Under the pieces are notes generated by a model that was not told the origin of the DNA, ran no database searches, and saw nothing but the letters and a program-made list of their open reading frames with translations. A program made the translations under genes and the position numbers. From the NCBI GenBank assembly GCA_012512465.1, contig JAAZED010000306.1:1-14938 (forward strand): a DNA stretch of 14,938 nucleotides. The letters run 5' to 3'. Source of the DNA: Oxalobacter sp. (GTDB lineage Bacteria > Pseudomonadota > Gammaproteobacteria > Burkholderiales > Burkholderiaceae_D). Within the stretch, counting starts at the first letter, position 1. Each line of letters starts with the position of its first letter. Shown one piece after another: positions 6,462 through 12,880 of the stretch.

Positions 6462-7142
6462 ATGACACATCATGTAAAAAAGCCAGGGCGGCTTCCCTTG
6501 TGGATCATGCCACCGTCAAAGCCCCCCCGCCCGGCAGGCAGGTACCGCCTTGCCCTTGCTGAATCGAGAGATACCCTTCTTGTCGTGCCGCAAGGACTTC
6601 AGCCGGACAAACCGGTTCCCCTTCTCGTCATGTTTCATGGTGCGCAGGAAAATGCCGCCAATGCCCTGCCCTTTTTGATCGACCATGCCAATCAGCACCG
6701 GTTTTTACTGCTGCTTCCCCAGTCCACGCGGGTAACCTGGGATATCTGCATGGGCAGCTATGGCCAGGATCTTCTACGATTGGGAAAAGCAGTGAATCTG
6801 GTCTCCAGCCACTTTGCCATTGACCCGGCGCATATTGCCCTTGCCGGTTTTTCCGACGGCGGCAGCTATGCCCTCTCTTTAGGGCTTGCCAATGGAGACC
6901 GGGTATCACACATCATCGTCTTTTCCGGGGGCTTCATTGCCAGGCATGAAAAAACAAACCTCCCCCCTGTTTTTCTTTCCCACAGCCCCCAAGACGAACG
7001 GCTCAATATCCAGGCCACGGGAAACCGGCTGCACCAGGAACTCAAGGCGATGGGCGCTGAGGTTGATTTTCACACCTTTTCCGGCGGGCATATCATCCAT
7101 CCGGGCATCGTAAAAAAAGCCATGGCATTTTTCATGGAATGA
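6462..7142 (+). CDS. Alpha/beta hydrolase, carboxylesterase/phospholipase-like (paralog 2)
   Basis: This 226-residue protein is the tandem copy of the preceding hydrolase. The shared blocks are DKPVPL, VMFHGA, FLLLLPQST, RLGKA, VSSHF, ALAGFSDG, VSHIIV and KAMAFF. Its triad is S131 in GFSDGGS, an aspartate in HSPQDE and the histidine of FSGGHIIHP. The active-site blocks are kept, while the region after the acid residue (residues about 175-200) has diverged most, which suggests a changed acyl or alcohol pocket. The ATG at 6462 was chosen because the alignment with paralog 1 begins right after it (GRL near residue 9); the ribosome-binding site is weak. It is probably translated from the same transcript as paralog 1. 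Confidence 0.85.
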   Translation: MTHHVKKPGRLPLWIMPPSKPPRPAGRYRLALAESRDTLLVVPQGLQPDKPVPLLVMFHGAQENAANALPFLIDHANQHRFLLLLPQSTRVTWDICMGSYGQDLLRLGKAVNLVSSHFAIDPAHIALAGFSDGGSYALSLGLANGDRVSHIIVFSGGFIARHEKTNLPPVFLSHSPQDERLNIQATGNRLHQELKAMGAEVDFHTFSGGHIIHPGIVKKAMAFFME

Positions 7143-7402
7143 CCGTCCGGTCAGCGATATCAGGGACGATTGTTTTTTCCGGCGAGCGGTAATAAAATAC
7201 AATGGTCGATCATCACAAACTGATGAAGCAATTCGACAAAACTGTCTTTTTTCATTTTCCCCGGAAACCTCCTTCCTGTCTTCCCGGAGAAAATCAGGAT
7301 CCCTCCGATCCTTATCACCATTATCACTTCTGCACAGCATGGATGACACACCAAAAACCATAGGCAGGTCGTCTTTAAATACATGAAATACCGCTGGCAG
7401 AC
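7143..7402. other. Gap between the hydrolases and the CoA-transferase promoter
   Basis: About 260 bp with no credible gene. Just after the hydrolase stop, a weak CGTCC/GGACG stem is followed by a T-run (7173-7178), a poor terminator at best. An imperfect inverted repeat, TTTTCCCCGG/CCGGAGAAAA (7255-7264 and 7284-7293), lies in the middle. I see nothing else. Confidence 0.5.
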
Positions 7403-7431
7403 TTGATTGCAACCTCAACACACCTTACAAT
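7403..7431 (+). promoter_or_regulatory. Sigma70-like promoter of the CoA-transferase gene
   Basis: TTGATT (7403-7408, four of six) and TACAAT (7426-7431, five of six) are separated by exactly 17 bp. The transcript would start near 7438, giving a leader of about 55 bases. Confidence 0.65.
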
Positions 7432-7449
7432 AGCTTGGTTGTATTACAG

Positions 7450-7461
7450 GTTGTTAACAAC
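7450..7461. promoter_or_regulatory. 12-bp perfect palindrome GTTGTTAACAAC in the CoA-transferase leader
   Basis: It lies about 12-23 bases downstream of the predicted transcript start and 31 bases before the ATG. Its left half overlaps the second copy of a direct repeat GGTTGT (7436-7441 and 7449-7454). Position and symmetry suit a repressor operator. Confidence 0.4.
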
Positions 7462-7492
7462 AGATGTCTAACTTTAACTAGGTGGAACAAAT

Positions 7493-8998
7493 ATGGACCA
7501 AGAAAAAGTCAAGAAAAGAATTCGCTATCCTGGGCTGGACAGCAAAATCATGAGTGCTGCCCAAGCTGCAGAATTTATCAAGGATGGCATGGTTGTCGGC
7601 ATGAGCGGCTTTACGCGTGCTGGTGACCCGAAGCAAATCCCGTTTGAATTTGCAAAAATCGCCGAAGGCGGCAAACGCAAGATCTACCTGATGACCGGTG
7701 CCTCTCTCGGTGCTGACGTTGACGGTGCAATGGCACGTGCTGATGCCATCTCCAAGCGTACCCCATTTATGTCTGACCGCGACATGCGTGCAGCCATCAA
7801 CCAGGGCCGCATTCCTTACTACGATCTGAACCTGGGCGACCTGGCTCCAATGATCCGCAGAAAACAGCTGCCGGATCCGGATATCGCTGTGGTTGAAGCA
7901 ACCGCAATCACCGAAGACGGCTATGTGATCCCGACAAGTTCCTGCGGCAGTACCGACGTATTCCTGGAAAAAGGCAAGCAGATCCTGCTCGAAATCAACC
8001 TGGCAGTACCTGATGGTTTCGAAGGTGTCCATGATTGCTACATTCCGCAAACCCGCAACATGCCGGCACCTGCAGCTATTCCAATCATGGATGTAATGGA
8101 TCGTGCCGGTTCAATCGGTTACAAGATCGACCCGTCCAAGATCGTCGGTATCGTGCTGACCAACCAGCTCGACTCCGCTTCCGAAAACGTGCTGGCTGAT
8201 CCGGCACAGGACGCAATGGCAACTAACCTGCGTAACTTCTTCCTGAGCGAAATCAAAGCCGGCCGCATGACCGAATCCCTCTTCCCGCTGCAAGCTGGCG
8301 TGGGTAGCGTGGCTAACGCCGGTCTGTGGGGTCTGCTCGAAGGTCCTTTCCAGGGCCTGACCATGTGGTCTGAAGTACTGCAGGATTCCACCTGGGATCT
8401 GCTTGACTCCGGCCGTATGACGTTTGCAACCGGTACTTCCATTACCGTTTCTCCGAAGAAAACCGAAGAAGTGTACGGTAACTGGGATCGCTACAAGGAT
8501 AAAGTCTGCATCCGTCCGATCTACATCACCAACTCAGCTGAAATCATCAAGCGTATCAACCTGATCGCTGTTAACACCGCTATGGACGTGGATATTTACG
8601 GTAACGTGAACTCCACCAACATCGCCGGTTCCAACATGATGAACGGTATCGGCGGTTCCGGTGACTTTGCGGTTAACGCACACACCACCATCTTCCTGAC
8701 CCGTGCAGCCTCGCCGGATGGCCGTCTGTCACGCGTTCTGCCGATGGTACCGCACGTTGACCACAACGAGCACAACGTCGACATCATCATTACCGATCTG
8801 GGTATTGCTGATCTGCGTGGTCTGTCACCAAGAGAGCGCGCTGCCAAGATCATCGCAATCTCTTCACCAGACTACAAACCAGCACTGGAAGAGTACTTCC
8901 GTCTGGCTTGTGAGCGTGGTGGTCATACACCTCACGTCCTGGAAAAAGCGTTCGAATTCTTCGAGAATCAGCGCAAGACCGGCTCCATGAAGGGCTAA
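7493..8998 (+). CDS. Succinyl-CoA:acetate CoA-transferase (acetyl-CoA hydrolase/transferase family)
   Basis: The 501-residue protein is strongly AarC/Cat1-like. It transfers CoA between succinyl-CoA and acetate, or between close acyl pairs, and can complete a modified TCA cycle or dispose of acetate. The catalytic glutamate that forms the glutamyl-CoA thioester is E294 in MWSEVLQD, the same number as in Acetobacter AarC as I recall it. NGIGGSGDF further on forms the oxyanion and CoA site. VGSVANAGLWGL precedes the glutamate. The length fits the family (about 500). The ATG at 7493 has AGGTGG seven bases upstream. Codon use is strongly biased (GGT, CGT, CTG, AAC), unlike the neighbours, which indicates high expression. 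It has its own promoter, a leader palindrome and a strong terminator. A propionyl-CoA:succinate role (ScpC-type) remains possible. Confidence 0.94.
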   Translation: MDQEKVKKRIRYPGLDSKIMSAAQAAEFIKDGMVVGMSGFTRAGDPKQIPFEFAKIAEGGKRKIYLMTGASLGADVDGAMARADAISKRTPFMSDRDMRAAINQGRIPYYDLNLGDLAPMIRRKQLPDPDIAVVEATAITEDGYVIPTSSCGSTDVFLEKGKQILLEINLAVPDGFEGVHDCYIPQTRNMPAPAAIPIMDVMDRAGSIGYKIDPSKIVGIVLTNQLDSASENVLADPAQDAMATNLRNFFLSEIKAGRMTESLFPLQAGVGSVANAGLWGLLEGPFQGLTMWSEVLQDSTWDLLDSGRMTFATGTSITVSPKKTEEVYGNWDRYKDKVCIRPIYITNSAEIIKRINLIAVNTAMDVDIYGNVNSTNIAGSNMMNGIGGSGDFAVNAHTTIFLTRAASPDGRLSRVLPMVPHVDHNEHNVDIIITDLGIADLRGLSPRERAAKIIAISSPDYKPALEEYFRLACERGGHTPHVLEKAFEFFENQRKTGSMKG

Positions 8999-9003
8999 TC
9001 AGA

Positions 9004-9036
9004 CGTTTTAACAGCAGTCGCGCTAAAACGCTGCTG
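9004..9036 (+). repeat. Interleaved inverted repeats after the CoA-transferase stop codon
   Basis: CGTTTTA (9004-9010) pairs with TAAAACG (9024-9030), and CAGCAG (9012-9017) pairs with CTGCTG (9031-9036). The arms interleave, so the two hairpins exclude each other. The function is unknown. Confidence 0.35.
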
Positions 9037-9046
9037 ACAAGTCGTC

Positions 9047-9081
9047 AAACTGGCGGAGACACAATCTCCGCCAGTTTTTTT
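9047..9081 (+). terminator. Strong Rho-independent terminator of the CoA-transferase gene
   Basis: A 13-bp perfect stem (9047-9059 with 9065-9077) with a CACAA loop runs into seven T residues (9075-9081). Confidence 0.95.
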
Positions 9082-9629
9082 ATGGCCACGCGGCAGAATG
9101 CGCACTGCTTCGCGGTGCCTATGCCGGCGATATCCCGATAGGGAAAAATACCCGATTCTCGAAGTCTATCTCCTGTTCTTATGTTTTTCCCGCGTGGGCA
9201 ACCAGATACCCGATGACGCCCGCTATGCCTCCTTTTTCAAGGCAGCGAAGCTGCCCCATGCCGTCTGCGCAGCAGGGGCATCCCCACACCGCAACGCGGT
9301 GTCACTTCTCTACTGAATTCCGCGATTACGCCGCAGCCGGGGCTGTAAGGAGTGACTGGAGCAGGCAGACGGCTGTTTGAGCGCAGCGAGTTTCCGGCTG
9401 CCGCCCCTGTCACGACGAGCAGGACCGGGTACCCCGCCTTTGGCGGGGCAAGGTGTTGCGGTGCCTTTTTTTGGTTACTTCTTTTGTGGCAAGACAAAAA
9501 AGTAACCTGCCGTGGGTCAGCCACCCACCTTATGACGCCATCTCAAGGTGTATCCCATCGTAGAGTACCCAACACGCGCAGGGTAAAAGCGCCACGCCGT
9601 CGCGTAATAACGGCCCTGACCTCCCATAC
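9082..9629. repeat. Gene-free stretch rich in short hairpins, intergenic repeat-type DNA
   Basis: About 550 bp between convergent genes, with no credible coding sequence. It contains a series of perfect or near-perfect hairpins: 9102-9118 (loop TTC), 9241-9255 (GGCAGC-GAA-GCTGCC), 9286-9302 (ACACCGC-AAC-GCGGTGT), 9432-9448 (CCCCGCC-TTT-GGCGGGG), 9473-9507 and 9512-9528 (GTGGGT/ACCCAC). It also has a direct repeat ATACCCGAT (9148-9156 and 9206-9214). Translations in this area give the FERSEF-type strings that recur in spurious proteobacterial protein predictions, which points to a dispersed intergenic repeat family and not a gene. Confidence 0.6.
9473..9507. repeat. Hairpin GGTTACTT...AAGTAACC
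   Basis: A 14-bp stem with one bulged C (9481) and loop GGCAAG (9488-9493). From memory, this GGTTACTT/AAGTAACC element is a common intergenic repeat in proteobacteria. Confidence 0.6.
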
Positions 9630-9655
9630 AAAAAGCCGGCAACTGCCGGCTTTTT
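9630..9655. terminator. Bidirectional Rho-independent terminator
   Basis: A 12-bp perfect stem AAAAAGCCGGCA (9630-9641) / TGCCGGCTTTTT (9644-9655) with a 2-base loop is flanked by T-runs on both strands. It lies 22 bases past the stop codon of the deacetylase gene on the minus strand and also catches read-through from the left. Confidence 0.9.
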
Positions 9656-9676
9656 GGTGATGCAGGGAATGCGCGT

Positions 9677-10990
9677 TTACTTTTCCTTGATATGGTACTC
9701 GTCCTTATCCTTGTCCTGCATGAAGATCTGCGCATAGTTTTTCGGGTTGGCCATTTCAAACTGTTCCTCACCCCATTCACGGCAGTCATCACAGCAGTAC
9801 CGCGGCAACTGGACAGCAAAGATATGACCATGACGGCCGGTATCCGCACTGGAATCCAGCGTGACAGCACCACCACAGTCATCACACTGCCTGACGACTT
9901 CATGCAGGTTTTCGCGAATCCGGGCCGTATCGTAAAAAATATTGACCGAACGCTTGTGGAAAGGCTGATCCGGATAAACCTCATAACGCAGGTTTTCACG
10001 GTTTTTCCAGTTATGCAGCGTGTATTCCTTCAGCTTGGCTAAAAACTCCGTGATGTGCTTGGGCTGGACCTGCTTGCGCGGATCATAGTCCGGCTCACGG
10101 ATATTGCTGTAATCCATACCGGCCATCGCAAGGATGATACCTGTATTGATATAGGGAAGTGCGCTCTCGATTGAATAGCCCCCTTCCAGCACACACAGGT
10201 CCGGATTCAGGCGCTCGTTTAACACCGCATAACCCTGGGCAGTAAACTTCATGTTCGTGATCGGATCGGAATAGTGGTTATCCTGCCCGGCTGAATTGAT
10301 AATCAGCTCCGGCTGGAAGTCATTCACGATCGGCATGATGATTTCATCCAGCACGTACAGGAAGCCTTCCTCGCAGGTTTCCGGCGGCATCGGCAGGTTG
10401 ACCGTCATGCCAAAGGCATTGGGGCCGCCCAGTTCATCCGGGAAACCTGACCCCGGATAGAGCGTACGGCCATCCTGGTGCATCGAGATAAAGAGGATAT
10501 CCGGATCATGCCAGAAGATATCCTGTGAACCGTCACCGTGATGGCAGTCCGTATCCACGATCGCAATACGGCGGATACCGTACTTCTCGCGGATATACTC
10601 GACCATGATCGCTTCCATATTGAGCGTACAGAAGCCGCGGCTGCCGTGCACCACACGCATGGAGTGGTGACCGCACGGGCGCACCAGCGCGAAAGCGTTG
10701 TCCACTTCCTTGTTCATGACCTTGTCAGCGGCAACCAGTGTGCCACCGACCGCAATCAGGTGCGAGGCATGAACAATCGACTTGATGTCAGGCACACAGA
10801 AATGCACCCGCTGGATATCCTGCTCGGTACACAATACAGGTTTGTATTCCTTGATGTTCTCAAAGTCCAGCAGGCCTTCCTCGAAAACCTGATCCTGCGT
10901 ATAAAGCAGACGCTCTTCCCGTTCGGGATGCGTCGGCGAAATGGCATAGTCAAATGCCGGGAAAAAAACCAGTCCTGTTGTTTTAGTCAC
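9677..10990 (-). CDS. Histone deacetylase-fold amidohydrolase with C-terminal CxxC/CxxC module
   Basis: The 437-residue protein has the full arginase/deacetylase-fold active site: the H108-H109 pair in RPCGHHS, zinc ligands D148 and H150 in DTDCHHGDG, third ligand D237 in SAGQDNHYSDP and catalytic tyrosine Y272 in LEGGY. HPEREERL near residue 21 is the standard N-terminal motif. Bacterial members deacetylate acetylpolyamines, acetyl-lysine or similar small amides. Unusually, about 80 extra C-terminal residues carry CDDC (369-372) and YCCDDC (399-403), a likely zinc ribbon, then an acidic tail. The start is GTG at 10990 with AGGGAG seven bases upstream, inside the 15-base gap after the hydantoinase-like gene, so the two are surely co-transcribed. 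The substrate cannot be told; the operon partner suggests a cyclic or N-acyl amide. Confidence 0.9.
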   Translation of the reverse strand: MTKTTGLVFFPAFDYAISPTHPEREERLLYTQDQVFEEGLLDFENIKEYKPVLCTEQDIQRVHFCVPDIKSIVHASHLIAVGGTLVAADKVMNKEVDNAFALVRPCGHHSMRVVHGSRGFCTLNMEAIMVEYIREKYGIRRIAIVDTDCHHGDGSQDIFWHDPDILFISMHQDGRTLYPGSGFPDELGGPNAFGMTVNLPMPPETCEEGFLYVLDEIIMPIVNDFQPELIINSAGQDNHYSDPITNMKFTAQGYAVLNERLNPDLCVLEGGYSIESALPYINTGIILAMAGMDYSNIREPDYDPRKQVQPKHITEFLAKLKEYTLHNWKNRENLRYEVYPDQPFHKRSVNIFYDTARIRENLHEVVRQCDDCGGAVTLDSSADTGRHGHIFAVQLPRYCCDDCREWGEEQFEMANPKNYAQIFMQDKDKDEYHIKEK

Positions 10991-11005
10991 GATATTTCTC
11001 CCTGG

Positions 11006-12664
11006 TTATGCTTCATGTTTGATCAGGCCTGGCTTCACTTGCAGCCTGACCCGGATATTCTTGCCGGTCGTTGAAAAGCTTCTGACGACATTGAAAGACT
11101 GGATATCAGCCACTTCTACCACAATATCCTCCTCTTTCGCGCCTGCCGCACGGGCTTTCTCAATAAGCAGGCCCTTGCCGAGGTCAATCACATCTCTTTC
11201 CGTGAAGCTTGGCGGAATCTTCTGAAGCCGCCCTTCTTCCGCAATCGACAGCGAACCATCCTCCGTATCCGCAACCAGGTTAAGCTCAACCGTGGTCCGC
11301 GCCATGGCTGCGCCACTGGCATTGATCACATCAGAATCCTCCGGTACCACAGCGGCATATCCGGTCTTTTCCTGGAGTATTTTCGCCAGGAAAGGTGCCG
11401 GGCCGCCGACGACCATCATTTCCACCGGATTGATCTTGCGGCCTTCCAGCAGTTCGTGAATGGTGTATACCGGCTTGCCATTCACATCTTCCAGCATGCT
11501 GTTGATTTTGGCGGTGATCATATCGCAGGCCAGATCCAAAACAGCCTGTGCGGTCTCTTCCGGCTTTTGCTTGAGTTGTGTGGCGAGGCTTTCCATGGCG
11601 GCCATGGCCTTGGCCTTGTCACCAAAATCAGCCAGACCCAGCACAATGGCCGCATCAGACGGTGTTGGCACAGGGCCATCCAGTGCCATGGCAGGTCCCA
11701 GACGTTCCGGCCCCAGTGCCAGCCTGCCATCCACCACGCGGACATGGCTGTCGCCACCCACACCAATGGACTGTGTCAAAAGACCGCGAACAGCGGTCTT
11801 GTAGCCTTCGATCTGTACGCCCAGTGGCTCAAGAAGCGGTACACCGTCAGCAAACAGCGCAATATCCGTTGTCGTTCCGCCGATATCAATGGAAACCGAA
11901 TCCTTTTCCAGTGAAACGTAAGGCAGCACACCCATGATGGTTGCCGCAGGGCCGGAAAGAATCGTCTGAACCGGCTGTGCCTGTGACTGCCTGTATTCAA
12001 TCGTGCCGCCATCGGCTTTCAGGATGTAAAGCGGTATAGTGATGCCCAGCTCTTTCATGTAGGCATCCAGTTGCTCCACCATGCCGCCATGCAGACTCCA
12101 CACGGCCCCATTCAGGTAGGTCGTGGCAATACGGCGCGGGAAATTGAGAGAGCCCGAAAGCTGGTGGCTCACAGAAACGTGCCTGGCTTTTTTTCCGAAA
12201 ATCGCTTCAGCACTCTTTTCGTGTGCAGGATTGCGTGTGGCAAATTTACCAACAATTGCAACATGATCAATTTTCTTTTGTTCAAACCGGTACTGGACTT
12301 CTTCCAGTTCTGCCTTGTTCGGTGCCTCTGCTTCCATGCCGCGATGGTTCATGTAGCCGGCAACCAGCCTGGTTTTATCCGCAAGCGGCAGGTCCTGTGG
12401 CGCAACACCCGGGCCATTCATGACAATCAGGCCAACCTCATCCAATTGGTTCTGTATCACCGCATTGGTTGAAATCGTCGTGGAAAGCACGATCCGCTGG
12501 AGTTTTTTGATGTCCTCTTTTTCGGCAACGGCGCTGGTTGCCATCAGAACAGATTTGAGGATGTTTTCCTTATCGGTCAGAACCTTCGATTTCCGGATAA
12601 TCTTCCGGTTGTTCATCAAAACCGAATCGGTATGCGTACCACCTACATCAATGCCAAGAATCAT
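11006..12664 (-). CDS. Hydantoinase/oxoprolinase-family ATPase (HyuA-like)
   Basis: The 552-residue protein has the two phosphate-binding loops of the ASKHA fold: GIDVGGTHTDSVL at residues 4-16 and SIDIGGTTTDIAL near 258-270. STTISTNAVIQ (about residues 61-71) is typical of the hydantoinase A/oxoprolinase N-terminal region. Relatives use ATP to open hydantoins, 5-oxoproline or N-methylhydantoin, or to carboxylate ketones. It is shorter than classical HyuA (about 700) and no HyuB-type subunit gene lies nearby, so it either acts alone or with an unlinked partner. The ATG at 12664 has AAAGGAG six bases upstream. It is the first gene of the operon and the deacetylase follows after 15 bases. The family call is secure, the substrate is unknown. 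Confidence 0.9.
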   Translation of the reverse strand: MILGIDVGGTHTDSVLMNNRKIIRKSKVLTDKENILKSVLMATSAVAEKEDIKKLQRIVLSTTISTNAVIQNQLDEVGLIVMNGPGVAPQDLPLADKTRLVAGYMNHRGMEAEAPNKAELEEVQYRFEQKKIDHVAIVGKFATRNPAHEKSAEAIFGKKARHVSVSHQLSGSLNFPRRIATTYLNGAVWSLHGGMVEQLDAYMKELGITIPLYILKADGGTIEYRQSQAQPVQTILSGPAATIMGVLPYVSLEKDSVSIDIGGTTTDIALFADGVPLLEPLGVQIEGYKTAVRGLLTQSIGVGGDSHVRVVDGRLALGPERLGPAMALDGPVPTPSDAAIVLGLADFGDKAKAMAAMESLATQLKQKPEETAQAVLDLACDMITAKINSMLEDVNGKPVYTIHELLEGRKINPVEMMVVGGPAPFLAKILQEKTGYAAVVPEDSDVINASGAAMARTTVELNLVADTEDGSLSIAEEGRLQKIPPSFTERDVIDLGKGLLIEKARAAGAKEEDIVVEVADIQSFNVVRSFSTTGKNIRVRLQVKPGLIKHEA

Positions 12665-12763
12665 GAAGTTCTCCTTTGCAACGTGTCAGGCACGGTATGG
12701 GAAAAGTGAAAGTGAGCCATATCGTCTTATATGAAAAAGTGCTGCGTATGGATTGAGACAAAT

Positions 12764-12789
12764 AACCGGCACGAAATATCATGCCGGTT
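12764..12789 (-). terminator. Hairpin between rsmB and the hydantoinase-like gene, weak terminator
   Basis: AACCGGCA (12764-12771) and TGCCGGTT (12782-12789) form a perfect 8-bp stem with a 10-base loop. On the minus strand it is followed by ATTTGT, a poor T-run. It lies about 90 bases past the rsmB stop codon. Confidence 0.45.
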
Positions 12790-12821
12790 CAGTGACTTGA
12801 GGCCAATACTGCGATGACCAT

Positions 12822-12839
12822 CCGATATTGTACCATCGG
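12822..12839 (-). promoter_or_regulatory. Possible extended -10 promoter of the hydantoinase-like operon, inside a palindrome
   Basis: On the minus strand TGGTACAAT (12835-12827) gives a TGn extended -10 with five of six bases. It sits between the arms CCGAT (12822-12826) and ATCGG (12835-12839). No good -35 is seen. The start codon is about 160 bases downstream. Confidence 0.4.
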
Positions 12840-12880
12840 CAGTACGGCGCCGGTTGATTTTGCTGAAGAAGAAGGCGGTT

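Noticed and set aside
7160..7384. Minus-strand 74-codon frame in the gap before the CoA-transferase gene
   Set aside because: No ribosome-binding site, no recognisable domain, and low-complexity hydrophobic and basic patches. It looks like a chance frame.
9004..9036. H-type pseudoknot from the interleaved repeats
   Set aside because: The loop that would have to cross the 7-bp stem has zero length, so both stems cannot form at once in the classical way.
9098..9660. Plus-strand open frames of 72 and 102 codons in the hairpin-rich gap
   Set aside because: They run through repeat-type DNA, have no ribosome-binding site, and give strings typical of spurious predictions over intergenic repeats. 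The second also reads through the bidirectional terminator.
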